A DNA stretch of 64,000 nt. Origin: Cryptococcus deneoformans JEC21. Its lineage: Eukaryota > Basidiomycota > Tremellomycetes > Tremellales > Cryptococcaceae. A program made the translations under genes and the position numbers. The notes below the pieces were generated by a model that was given only the letters and a program-made list of their open reading frames with translations, did not search any database and was not told the DNA's origin. Positions within the stretch are counted from its first letter, which is position 1. The number at the start of each line of letters is the position of its first letter. Shown piece after piece: positions 10,724 through 24,276 of this stretch. The stretch spans positions 2,148,201 to 2,212,200 of the forward strand of contig NC_006670.1 of the NCBI RefSeq assembly GCF_000091045.1, given 5' to 3'.

Positions 10724-13109
10724 TTATCCAAACTCTGCCATCAACCTATCAAACTCTTCTGTACCAATCGCTCCCCCACCATTCCCATCTCCTCCAGCAT
10801 CACCGAAATTGAAATCATTCATATCGATCCCTCCCAGATCCCCGAAACCGTTACTGTCCATCCCTCCCATCCCTGCAAAGTTATCCATCCCGCTCATCCC
10901 TCCCATGGAACCGAGATTCAGATCGAGGTTATCCAACCCACCGCCACCGCCCAGGCTATCCATATTATTCCCGATCCCACCGAGGTTGTCCATCCCCCCT
11001 AGGTTATTCGAGAGGTTACCCATACTATCCATCCCGCCAATGTTGCCAACGTTGCCGAGCATAAAGTTTTGCGCAGGGTCGGATATGGGGATGGATGCAG
11101 ACGTGGATGTGGATGCGGATGTTGGGGTTTGGCTGTTGTTTTTATTCAGATTTTCATTTCGATTCTGATTCTGATTTTGGATTTGATTTTGGTTCTTGTT
11201 TGACAACTGGGTCTGAGGCTTGACTTGTGGTTTAGCTTGGGACTCAGCTTGTGTCGCTGTCGTTCCGGGTGCGGATTCGGATTCGGGTTTGGGGATGTCA
11301 TCTTCCGGCCGCATAGTGGAGATGATATCATCTGCCGCTGCAAATAATTCTTCCAAGGTTTCTTGTTTTGTTGGCTGCCCTGGTCCGGTCGTTGCGCCGG
11401 CGTTGACGTTGGGTTTGGCGTTGTTATTAGTATTAGTACCAGTGTCAGTCCCCGTGCCGGGGTCGGTAACAGGTCGAGTGTCCTCGGCTCCTGCTGTCGC
11501 AGCATTCGACGCCGGATTAGAATCTCCTTCCCCCAGTCCCAATCCCATCCCCATCCCGGCTCCCACCCCGGCCCCGCCAGTACCACTGCCCCCCTGGAAC
11601 AAGCCGGCCAAAGCAGAGAAATCATGTTCCGTATTCAGACCAAAGTCTAGTGTCCCCGCGCCTTTACCCGCACCTGCTGCATTTTGAGCCTCCGAGTTTG
11701 CAAACGCCGGAAGAGAAGGAGACTGGTCCTGGTTGATCGTAAGATTGAGGTCGGTGGAAAACCCGAGTGAAGCGAGGACGTCGTCTGCGAGGGAAGATGG
11801 TTCTGGTTCAGTTTGATTTTGATTTTGATTTTGAGTCTGGGTTTGCGTCTGGGTTTGGGTTTGGGTGGCAAGTTGTGATTGCGATTGGAGTTTTGAAATA
11901 TCGGTAGCCTCGTCGTCAAGGGTAAGGTCAATGACCTCTGCACGCTTTTCTGCTGATCCTTCTTGTCCCTGCGCCTTTTCTTGGGCTTGCCCCTGCACTT
12001 GTCCCAAGCCCAAGCCCAGCCCCAGCCCCTGTCCCTGCTGAGGCTGACTCTGATTGTTGATTTGGGCAGAAGTATTAGATGTGCCATCGAGATGAATCCC
12101 GAATGGTGTTGGGTCGCCACTGATCAGCTGATTCAGCTCGTTGAATCCGAGAGACGAAAAGTCGACTGCTCCTGCTCCTGTTTCTGTGCCTGCACCCGCG
12201 GCCACCGCCGACCCATCTGCAGGGATGGCGATAGAAGACGCAGCTGTTCCCGGTAACGCGGGCGGCGGAGCACCGGGCGCCTCTTGTAACGCCTGGCCGT
12301 CAAACGCGAGGCTGGAAGCAGCGCCCAAAGGGATTGGGGACGAAAATCCGCCCATTTGGGCATGCGTTTGCGGCTGCGGTCCATGCGCCTTTTCGTGCCC
12401 GTTGTGGAGGCGGGCGGCATCGCCAAGATGGGGCGGGATCGGGAGAGGTGCCTGGGCGGATATCTTTGATGCCTGCAGAGAAGAAGCGGCGGCGGCGGAG
12501 GCCGGGGAGGAAGACTTGGGCGGGAGAGCGGGGATGGCGGGGGTGGGTATGGAGGTCGCGAGTGTGACCGACCTGGGGAGGGGAAGCGGGGGAGTCGAAG
12601 AAAGGGCCCTTGGGCGGTCGCCTTTGGACTTTGTATACCGTGTTAGCGCAGGGGCAGGGCCGGACAACGGCGACGTACATCGTCCCAGTGGACTTGGGTG
12701 CGCAGACTCTCGTACGCCCGCCACGAAAGTTCCAGCTGCTGCTGGAGCTGGACGGGCACTTTTGCATTCTTCAGTCCTCTGTGCTGCAGTCAGCCTCAGT
12801 CTGGAACCTCAGTCTGGATGCACTGACATTCTTCGCGAGTAGTCCATATACCGGAATATCAACGCCGCCTGAATCACCACTTGCTGCAGACAGAACCGTC
12901 AGACATCTCCCCCTCCCCGGGATGGCTATTGCACCTACCGAATAGAGCTTCTCTACGCCCTTGAGCAGATCCGGCTCACCACCAGCACCGGCACTAGCAC
13001 TAGCACTAGCACCATCATCCCCAGCCCCTGTCTCGGCATGCTTCGCCCGTTTCGGATTCCGATCGTCCGTCTCTGCGGAAGGCCGTTTCTTGACGCTGCT
13101 CGATGACAT
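10724..13109 (-). CDS. Gln/Asn/Gly-rich protein with NLS-like N-terminus and SUMO-interacting-type motif
   Basis: Protein of about 735 residues. Exons are 13109-12939, 12883-12852, 12778-12679 and 12628-10724; small exon 2 is supported by phase (CG|A) and yields SQVVIQAALIFRGLKNAKVP. Residues 1-30 are basic and NLS-like (VKKRPSAE, NPKRAKHAE). Residues about 45-105 form a helical, Gln-containing segment (LQQQLELSWRAYESLRTQ), the only part that looks like a folded domain. The rest is low complexity: Ala/Pro, then QGLGLGLGLGQ and repeated TQ/NQ runs, then GGMDNLGG-type repeats and an acidic C-terminus. EVIDLTLDDE in the middle fits a SUMO-interacting motif (hydrophobic core plus acidic tail). 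The architecture suggests a transcription co-regulator, possibly a Mediator-tail-like subunit, but I cannot identify the family. Confidence 0.75.
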
Positions 13110-13441
13110 TCTGGCTATCGACTAGTCATCTAGCGTGATTCGCTGTGAGACAAATGGTCGATCCAAAGGATGGGCGGAAGGCCGGAATCACGTCCGGTGG
13201 TCGCGTCCGAGGCAGCTGCGTCGCGGAAATGTTTCAATCTCCACCATCTCTGCTGCTCAATCATCATCATCATCGATCACCACATGCACCTTTTGCCACG
13301 TCATCTAGGCACATATTACATAAACTGACCTCACCACCCGACAGCAGACGCCGCCCCCCCGAATTCCCCCTCCTCTTCTCCAAGCCACGCAATCTGCCTT
13401 CCTTGCAAACAGCTTTACAGTCACCACTCTACAACCACAAA
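13110..13441. other. Divergent promoter region
   Basis: About 330 bp between the starts of the Q/N-rich gene (minus) and INH1 (plus). It is pyrimidine-rich on the plus strand towards INH1 (CT tracts before ATG 13442), as is common for fungal promoters and 5' UTRs. It contains a CAT microsatellite at about 13262-13275. No specific site is assigned. Confidence 0.4.
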
Positions 13442-14196
13442 ATGATCGCTCTCCGTGCTGCCACCTCTGCCCGCGTCGCCGTTTCCAGGGCTCCAGCTGT
13501 AAGTTTCGCAAGTCTTCACATCGTCCCGCGTCTCCCCCTTCTTTGCTGGTGAATGTGTGCCGGCGTATCGTTGCTAGAGATGTGTTTGGTGTGCATGGCT
13601 GGATAGTGTAGTAGAAGCTTGTGCTGACGAGTGGACCCATCTTTTCCTCACATCTACTATGCTGGCCCTTTTCTGCCTCACCTCATCTCCACTCGCCCCC
13701 ACGACCCAATCCGCGTATGACGATCTGGCGTTGCTCCGCTGCAGTCCATGTTTGTCCGATACTATGCTCCCGACATCAGGTCCGAGGGTGCTACCGCCTC
13801 TTCCACCTCTTTCCAGTGAGTCTTTCATGTCGGAATCTTGATTCATCGGCATTCTGGAACAATGGGCCGTATAGCTGACTTTTTTTCCCCTTTTCCCTTT
13901 TCACCTGAAATAGCGAGCGAGAGCAGGCCAAGGAGGCTCAGTACGTCAGGCAGCGAGAGGCTGAGAAGCTCAAGGCTGCCAAGGCCAAGCTCGCCGAGGC
14001 TCAGGCCGAGGTCGTAAGTCGTCTTCCCCTCTTTCACGCATCTATATCCATTACCATCCTATCATCGTTCTCCACGGCGGTGTATCTGTGACGATTAATT
14101 GAAGGGTGGTGTGTGCTGACGAATGCCTTTTTTTTTCCTTGGTCGGGCGGTAATCTATAGGAGAAGCAGCAGAAGGTTGTCGACTCCCACGAATAA
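13442..14196 (+). CDS. INH1: Mitochondrial F1-ATPase inhibitor (IF1 family)
   Basis: An 87-residue protein that binds F1 when matrix pH falls and blocks ATP hydrolysis by ATP synthase. Exons are 13442-13498, 13745-13815, 13914-14013 and 14161-14196. Introns are long for this genome (246, 98 and 147 nt). The N-terminus MIALRAATSARVAVSRAPA is a typical mitochondrial presequence: Arg-rich, Ala-rich, no acidic residues. A short Ser/Thr segment follows, and then the inhibitory helix/coiled coil EREQAKEAQYVRQREAEKLK with heptad-like Lys/Glu/Ala spacing to the C-terminus. Length and helix position match yeast Inh1. The first intron could in principle hide a further small exon, but the present join keeps phase. 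Confidence 0.85.
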
Positions 14197-14569
14197 GTGC
14201 TTGAGAGTGTAGTGTAGTCAAGGAGAAATGCATAAAGAAATGGGATAGTTTTTCGGTAGTCGAAACCAGCAGGCAAACGAAATGAATTTATCGTGGATGG
14301 CATTTGCACATGCACTCTTGAGTGATTGAACACTGCGGTGGACAGTATGCGGTGTGCCGGAAGCGGGATGGGAAAGGTTTCTGCAGGCTGTGTTTCTGGT
14401 TTGGCCGAGTTTGGGAATCGGCTATTAGAAGTTATGACGTAGTGTTCTAATCCATTCTCCATCTTCTCATTTCCCGCTGCTTCACCGCTGTAACACTGTA
14501 CAACTCTGTACGACATCTCTCTAGCCATATGCCCACTCTGCTCTCGCCGCTATCCCCATTCCTATCCCG
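14197..14569. other. Intergenic region
   Basis: The 3' flank of INH1 followed by the 5' flank of the RING gene. Nothing else is recognisable. Confidence 0.4.
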
Positions 14570-17500
14570 ATGAACAGGAATAATCCAGCGGGCGGTAGGT
14601 CCCCGTCCCAGAGCCGATCCCATGTCTCCACGTTCACCCCGCTCACTCGTCATACTGTAGCCGCAGCCCGCAAACCTCGTAAGAAACCCAAGGCTTCCCC
14701 ATCGCCGGCCGGCCATTCTCTCCCCACCTCCACTTCTCCAGCTCCCAATCCAGCTTCTGGTTCCATGCCCATGTCAATCCCAATGACCATGGGAGAAAGA
14801 GACAGGGAGGAAAGACCGATCCCGAGACCGTACCTCGCTCTGGCGCCGTCCCCTATTTCAAGCATGTCCCCTTCTGCAGCTGAGCGGATGGTCTTGCCTT
14901 CCAATTTCATCCGGCAATCGCAGGCGCAGGCGCAGGCGCAGGGACATCAAGTACAAACAACTGCAGAAGCCGGTCCGGGACCCTCGACATCGACTTTGAA
15001 CATTGCTGGATCCAGTGCTCATCCTCAGGCTCACGCGGAGACTCAAGGGAAAGGGAAAGAGAAAGGAAAGAAGAAACGGACGAGGTACGCTTCAGGTCTC
15101 CTTTCCCCACCCGCTGTAGTCCCCGGTGGGACGCCGGGTGTACCCAGAGTTCAAGTGTATTCGCAACCTGGGAAACGGAGGAGTCGGTCCGCCGCCAACC
15201 CCGGTGCTGGTGCGGAAACCGCTGGGACAAGGACGGGAGGCGGATTGGGAATGTCAACGGATGGACCTTCCGCAAGTCGGACGAGGCTTGATACGCTCCA
15301 GACACATAACCCTAGTCAAATATCCCTCGGCCAACTCGGGCAGGTGCTCAATTCCGATCCGACATCTTACGAGACGCCAGGTGAGCCTCCTCAACAGTCG
15401 CAACAACAACCCCAGAGGAGGAGAAGACGAGTGGTAACGGGGGATAATAATGAAGAAGGCGGAGGTGTAAGAAGACGGTTGACGGTTAGTTCAAGAGAGG
15501 AAGGCAGGGCGTTGGGTGTTGCCAGAGGGGCTAGTATGAGACGGAGGAATTTATGGGATGGTGCGTCCTTTGTTCCTTTGTTGAAAATCGCTCCCATCCA
15601 TTCAAAATAGGGATCGGGTTTTTAAAAGTACAAAAGCTGACAAATGACCTTTACATTTTCAATTTTTATTTTTTAACCTGTTTACGACAAATAGAGATAC
15701 CAGAGGCGATCGTCCAGGAGACGGGGGAACCACCACCGCCCTTTCCGTTTCCAAGTTCGTCCAATAGGTTACCGGGTTTCAATCCTTCTCAATCTCCTTC
15801 CAGCGAGAGAGGAAGAGGTGGAAATGGAGGAGAAGGCGAGCAAAATGAGCAAGATGATGGACGGGAAAGACGACCGAGATCACCACCGCCGAGTTGGGAG
15901 CAGGCTGTTGGTTTGGTACCTTTACCTACACCCGCTGCGTCTTCCGGTAACACCGCGACCCCCCGGGCGACCGCCCCACCTGACACGTCTTCTGTACCCC
16001 GTCTTATCATACCCGATCAATCCTATTCAATATCGGTATCACCTACGTCGAGTCGGTACGAATCCGCTCCTTCATCACCGTTCCTCTCCCCCGCATCTAC
16101 CATGGACCCGTCTACTACTTTCCATCGTCATCCGCCGGCTATTGCGGTACCCCCACACTTGCGTTCCGCCCTAGAGTCAACCTCCACCTCTACCTCCACC
16201 TCGGCCTTTGTCTCGGCCAACCCTTCTACGGCCCCTTCAACATGCAGTACAATCGCGGTCGATCAAGATCCAAATGCGGATGCCGATGGGCTTGGGATGA
16301 CAGCGGAAGAACGGCTTGATCGGAAATTGTGGAATGCAGATATCCTAGCGGGATATTCGTTGGAGGAGAGGGTGAGGAGGGAGTGGGATAGGCGGAAGCT
16401 AAGGGAGAGGGAGCAATCGCAATCGCAATCGCAATCGCAAGCACAGGGGCAAAACGAGGAGGAGGAGGGGGGGCGAGAGGGTGAGCTCGTACAGGGGACA
16501 GAGGTGGGAATGGGGACTCTCTCAGAGAGGCAAGTGTCTGAAGCGACAGACGCGACAGAGATGATGGAGGAGGGTCAAAGGGCGGAAGGGGCGGAGACAG
16601 CGGAACCCAGACTTTTGAGTCCAAGTTTGGAAAATGGCTCAGGCTTGGGCTTGGGTTCGGGCTCGGGGTCGGGCTCGCCAACTGTGCGTTCGAGATCTTT
16701 GGAAGGTTGGTCTCCAGATGTGGAACCGGGATCCGTATCCAAACACGAGTATAAGCACGAGCGCGGGCCCAAGGCTGAACATCAACTTGGATCAGATCCA
16801 CGACCATCGCCGCAACTCCAGCACAATCAAGACCAAAATCAAGCGCAAGCGCAAGACGCGAAAAAGCATTCAGAGTCCTCTTCCTCCGAGGTTGGAGCTC
16901 CAGCTGATGCTGGACAGCCCTCTTTCAGCAGGAAGCAGCCTACAAGCACAGGCACAAGCACAAGTATAGCGCCATCCACCGCACCGCTAGCCGCACCTTT
17001 ACTCTCCCCACCAATAATTTTGCCGTCTCATGAGCATGAGCATGAGCTGCCGCAACCATCTACCACCAAGCCCAAGGAAAAAGTGGGGAGGAAGAAAAAT
17101 GCTAATGTCGTTGATGTTGGCGCAAGCAAGGCTGCTGATCAGCAGTCAACCGGGATTGAACTTACCATTCCCACACCCACACCCACATCCACATCTACGT
17201 CCACACCCACATCCACATCTACGTCCACACCCACTCCTCATTCGAAAGAAAAAGAAAAAGCACAGGCTGCTCAGACTCAAATTTTAGAGGAAAAGCAATC
17301 TCTTACTGCAGAACAACCTCCCGAAAGAGTCAAAGAGAAGAAGGAGAAAGAAAAGTCCAAATTCTCAGCTCCCGAATTATCGTCGTCCTTACCAAAGGAG
17401 AAGAGGAAAGACAAAAGAGCAATAGAGAAGAAACCTTCTCAGCCTTTGCAACCTTTGAGACCGCTTTTCCACAAGATCCCTTGGGGCAGCTCGCCCAACG

Positions 17501-20070
17501 TCGATACGGCTGGTGTTGGCGTCACATCATCTCAAGACAAGCCCTCCGGTCGTTCCACTCGTCTTGGGGAAAGTGAAGAGAATGTGCAAGCTGCTGGAGC
17601 GTCATTTGAGAAGAGGAGAGAGAGTGAGGGACTGCAAGGAAGGAGGTTGAATGAGGAAGTGCAGAGAAGGAAGAGTGAGAATGATGTTGGGTTTAGGGTT
17701 GGGAGCCCGAGAGAGGCAGGTAAGGGGGAAAAGACGGGATTACCGCCTAATAGGGAGGCAGCGTTGAAGCGAAGGGATTTGCAACTCCCAGCACAGACGC
17801 CCAAACTTCAATCGCGACCGGCTCAACCCCAGGGGTCTACGACGCAATATAAATCTGCCTTGCCACGATTGACACCACCTGTGGAACAGCCCGTACAAAC
17901 CGCCAAATCCAAAGCTGACATTGCGCCACCTGTACCAGCCAAGGCAAAGGTGGCGGAGGACAAGCAGCCCAAGGAAGAAAAGCTACTTCAGCGCCTCTCA
18001 GGACCTTTGGTCGATATTGATGATCCTGAGCCTAGACTTGTTCCCAAGTTCCAATCCCAGGCCCCATCTAGCACCTCCACCACTCAACCTCAATACCCCC
18101 CAATTACCCAAGTCGGAGTTAATCAAGAGGCGAAGGGTAAAAAGGATAAACGTGTTTCTCGAGAGAGTATAACGGCGCTGGCAGCTTCGTCGGCTGATCT
18201 TTTACAGCTCCTCGAGTCGTCTGCGGAGGAAGATCCTTCCAACTCTAATTCGAGCTTGAAGGATGTGAACCAATCGAGAACAGAGGAACCTGCTCGAGAT
18301 ATGACAGAGGGGACCTTGGGCATAGGTACTTCCACCACTCTTACGCCTTTTTGCGCCGGTGCTGATGCGAAATTAGAAACGACGCCTAGCCGAGGTCCAT
18401 CTTCTCTAGGCGCGATGGCAGCTGCAACCAAGAAGAAGGTCCCTCCGCCTCCACCACCTCCTGTTTCGAGATCTAGGTTGCATTTATCAAAGTCAATGGG
18501 TACCTTGCGTCCTTCGGAAGGGGTCGAACGGGGGAAACAAGATGGACAGGCTACTGGTGAGGACGGGACACAGAATGCACGGGTACCTCGTACTCCTCCC
18601 CTACCGCCTCAGTTACCTAAACGACGTCCACCTCCGCCTCCACCGCCTAGGCATCCTGCGGCTATCGCCAGACTCCCACCCCCTCCTCCTCCTCCTCAAT
18701 CACAAGCAGAACCACGAGCTAGAGCTCCACCTCCGCCCCCGCCACTCCCGCCTCGTCCAAGGCCTTTGAGCGGCATCTCATATCAGACTATATCTTCTGT
18801 CTCTCAGGTTTCGTCCGCTGGTGCGCCTGCGCACGGGCAAAAAGTTGATACGGCTCTGCAAGCTCAACGACAAGCACAAGCTCAGGAGCCAGAGGAAGAT
18901 GAAGAAGGAGATCTCCCAGGAAGTGAAAATGTTTCTCCAGGTCTGGTGAGGCGACCTTTAGGTCCTCGCCCCGCTCCTCCTCCCCGTCCTACTTTACCTT
19001 CTCGACTCAGGTTGTTTGGAAATAACCAAACGAACTCTGGCCAGAGAATGGATTCCCGGATGGCGGATGTACCTCAGAGTCAGAGACTGGGCCAGGAAGA
19101 AAGAGTTGGAGAAATGGATAGTGGCTCGAAGTTTGTAGAGCACATTGAACGAGGAGGGATCCCACCTCCCCCTCCACCTACTCTGCAAACTCGTGCTCGG
19201 GAGACACTTCGACCTACGCCTGTGTCAACCCTCACGCCCACCCCAATCCCGGCTCTTAGGCTGAACAACTCCACGACAACCAATGGTTCCCGCCCATCCC
19301 CAGTCGAAAGATCACATAGCGATTTCCCCCCTCTCCCGACCCAGTCTCAGCTGCGGATACATCAGATGAACGAGAGGGAGAGCGATAATCGATGGGCGTC
19401 GACTGTTGATTTAAGGGAGAGGCCTTTAAGTCCTGCGACTTCTGCGACTCCTGTGATTGGCAGCCGGGGCGCGGGAGATGGGGATGAAAGTAGGATAAGC
19501 CCGGTGGAAACGCCTAGACGTGAAGAAGGTGAAGGACCCGGTGTGGGGTTGCACAGTCAAGCACAGGGACAGAGGGGGATAAGAGAGTATACGGATTTGG
19601 ACCTGTTTGTTTCGAGGTTGGAAGGAAGTGGGCGCGAGTATGAAGTGAGTCCGTCTCCCATTGTCATGTCTTGTAAAGTTTAAAAGTCAAAATGACAGTG
19701 GCTGATGTGATTGACTTCTTTTTTTCTTTCTTTTTTTTTGGGAAAACAGGGTTATTCACAACTAACGACCTTCCTCGGCCCTTCTAAACCTACTGCCGCA
19801 TCTCCCGAAGCGATCTCCACCCTGCTCCCAGGACTCATCACCATCGATTCTCGCCGTACCACGCCACAAGGTAAAGTGAAGCTTAAACTTTCGCTCTTGG
19901 GGGTCAGAGTGGGTAAATGCCCAATCTGCTTGAGTCAGTTTAGGGGGGGTGAGAAAGGGGTGTTGACACCGACTTGCGTGCATGCGGCCCATCAAAGTTG
20001 TGCATTAAGGTGGTTTAGGGAGGATAGAAGGTGTTTTGTCTGTAGAGAGATTTTGAAGGAGGAAGAGTAA
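14570..20070 (+). CDS. Large proline-rich RING-H2 protein, putative E3 ubiquitin ligase
   Basis: A 1,753-residue protein in three exons: 14570-15560, 15695-19644 and 19750-20070. The C-terminal 60 residues form a RING-H2 finger: CPIC, about 15 residues, then CVHAAHQSC, then CFVC (C-x2-C, C-x-H-x2-H-x2-C, C-x2-C). This implies E2 binding and ubiquitin transfer. The preceding segment (YSQLTTFLGPSKPT and onward) is probably also folded. Everything else is disordered: Ser/Thr/Pro-rich, with Gln-Ser and Gln-Ala dipeptide runs near 14920 and 16410-16450, a Thr/Pro/Ser run near 17170-17230 and many PPPPPPP tracts at 18440-18760 that could bind SH3, WW or profilin-type domains. A short charged helix (EERLDRKLWNADILAGYSLE, about 16300) stands out as conserved-looking. 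Substrates are unknown and I do not recognise a named orthologue. Confidence 0.85.
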
Positions 20071-20277
20071 GGAGTCAGAGTTAAGGGAGATGGAAGAATG
20101 GATCAGTTAGATATTGTAGCGATTACTGAGAAAGTGGGATAGTATAATTAGCATCATGTATATTTTGACTCTATAGCGGGGTGGATAAAGAGGTTTGCAC
20201 GAGATTGCATCGTTAAAGTTCGTCAAGAAACAAGTAGAATAGAATACATTTCCGTCCTCCATCTCCCTCTCCCATTC

Positions 20278-20949
20278 TTATTGAGAGAGAATTGATCGGA
20301 CGAAAGAGTGGTAGTTGATCTGGCCGTCTCTGCAGGCGTATGTCAGTAAACGGTGAATGCTATGAGAAGTTTGAAGAGGATTAGACTGACTGGACAGGGA
20401 AGCCCTTGAGCAGCTCGTCCACTTCCTCATCAGTCATCTTCTCGCCAAGCTGGGTGAGGACATAGCGAAGTTCACCGGCACCGATGAACCCGTTTCCAGC
20501 TTTGTCAAAGACCTGGAATCCCTTGATAAACTCGTCTGCATTTTCATCAGCATGATTACTCCAGAAGGAAATTCGCACGCAAGGAGGAAGAGAGGAAAGG
20601 AGACTGACCGGCAGTGCCGGCAGGCTTCCATCCATCCGGCCTGTTCAACACCGCCAAAAATTCGTCATAGCTGAAAGTGGCTCCGACAGTCTTCTCGAGC
20701 TCGGCAACCTCTGCCTGGGTAGGATTCTGACCCAAGGACCGCAAAAGTTCACCAAGGGATTCACGGGGCACGTGGCCGGTGCCTCGCTTGTCAAAGAGGG
20801 CAAAGGCTTCTCGGTATTCTGCGAGGGCGGTCAGCTAGTGGGTTGGAAGGAGAAGTGGCGGGTGGGTGGCGAGTACGGACCTGCGTTGTTGCCGGACTGC
20901 ATGACGGTTAGTCAGCAACAGGGTTGGAGCTAAGTCAGCCACGTACCAT
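20278..20949 (-). CDS. MLC1: Myosin essential light chain (Cdc4/Mlc1-type EF-hand protein)
   Basis: A 141-residue calmodulin-like light chain, the same length as fission yeast Cdc4, that binds myosin IQ motifs and acts in the cytokinetic ring. Exons are 20949-20947, 20896-20881, 20818-20609, 20535-20391 and 20329-20278. Exon 1 is only the ATG codon, immediately followed by GTACGT. The first EF loop ([13 protein letters not shown]) has Ser at position 12, and the later loop [13 protein letters not shown] has Ala at position 3. Both are therefore degenerate, as expected for light chains with weak or no Ca2+ binding. [20 protein letters not shown] is the classic C-lobe signature. The C-terminus is [16 protein letters not shown]. 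The start is chosen because splicing to SGNNAEYREAF is in phase. The regulatory-light-chain alternative is less likely on the C-lobe match. Confidence 0.9.
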
Positions 20950-21372
20950 CTCTAGTAGTATTGCAAGGAAGGAAGGAACAGGCTAACAAAAACATGGGCG
21001 ATGTATGACACTCGAAAACACGCACGGACTTCTGTCCAGGCCCGCGACGCGTTCTGAGATTATTTTATCTATTTATTTACCATTATTTATCCCAGGTGGC
21101 GCCCCAATGATAATTTGCCACCAGCGGCCATCGCCCCTTGCTCCCACTCGCCATCTTTGACCACCACTATTTTTATTGCACAAAAAAAAATTCTTATTAA
21201 ATCTTCCATCTCTCTTCCTCATCTATTCTTTCATTCAAGAAACAAAAAATCCATATTCACCACAGTCGCTCTTTTCTACACCAAGATAGAGAGCACGCCA
21301 CACAGAAAACAGCAACAGCAGATACTCCCTTTGTCAACACAAGAAATTCCTTTATCGCCACTAGAACACATT
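20950..21372. other. Divergent promoter region
   Basis: 423 bp between the start codons of the myosin light chain and DED1. The DED1-proximal side is a long A/C/T-rich leader with an A8 tract near 21183-21190 and CT-rich runs. The MLC1-proximal part has AT-rich TTATTTATTTACC repeats near 21060-21090. No gene. Confidence 0.45.
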
Positions 21373-23393
<2,021 letters not shown>

Positions 23394-24276
23394 GCTGCCA
23401 TGCTCTCCTGCTAGTCTCCTCTTCCCTTCCATCCCCTCCCCTCCTTCCTCATTTTCTCCAGTCTTTGAAAGAAAACAGCTCCCAACCTCTCTTCCTTTCG
23501 TCCTCGGCATTTCAACACTCTTGTGTTCCATAGAGCTTAGAAATCACGGACGATATATCATCCCCACCATCCATCACCTTCATCATCAACTCAAAAAAAA
23601 AAAGCCGAGATCTTGTATCCCTCGCACTTCGATGAATCGAAACGATCCAGAATTATACGATATTAGAAGGAGACAAGTTTAGAGCATTTCCCCACCCACC
23701 GCCACCCCTTGTGCCTTGGGATATCCATTTTCATTCATGTATCAACAATACTTTTCCCGCCCCCCCCCGGCATTTCTTTTGAGGGTTCATACCCCCTCTA
23801 GAATGCTCTTTTTTCATTCATTCATTTCGATATCAGTTTGATGACCCTTTTTTTCTTTATTTTCGCCTTATGTGGATAGACCATTCTCTCTAGCATCATA
23901 GATATATGTTTAATCGAACGGCAGCGAACCTCTTATATATGGGGAGTATTTTATTCATAGTAACTCTACCTTTATCATTTGTGTGTAACGACTAGTAAGA
24001 CAAACTTCCAATCGGGTATACGGAGGAGAGAAACGAGACAGTAGCCAAAAAGCATAAGGGAATGGAAAGGAACTTTGGGAGTTTATCTTGGTGTCGTCAA
24101 GGGTGGAGAGACGTGGAGGGTTGCTTCGTAGATATGCATAGCCGATGCGCTTGTGACTTGTTGGAACTCTCCTTGATCATGGAAACATTTCATGTTCGTC
24201 TTAAAGTTCTAGAAATACTCTGCCATAGCCATTCTATCACTTCTAGAGTAAATAACCATCCTTCCCCCTATATATA
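23394..24276. other. Long convergent 3' region
   Basis: About 880 bp between the stops of DED1 and PNK1. It has pyrimidine-rich sequence, poly-A, poly-C and poly-T tracts (about 23590, 23760 and 23850) and otherwise nothing coding. It probably holds the DED1 3' UTR. Confidence 0.45.

Noticed and set aside
12141..12842. 233-codon plus-strand open frame opposite the Q/N-rich gene
   Set aside because: The composition is the complement of a low-complexity GC-rich coding region; the minus-strand model has matched splice sites and phases.
16226..16807. 193-codon minus-strand open frame inside the RING gene
   Set aside because: Low-complexity shadow of Gln/Ser/Glu repeats on the coding strand.
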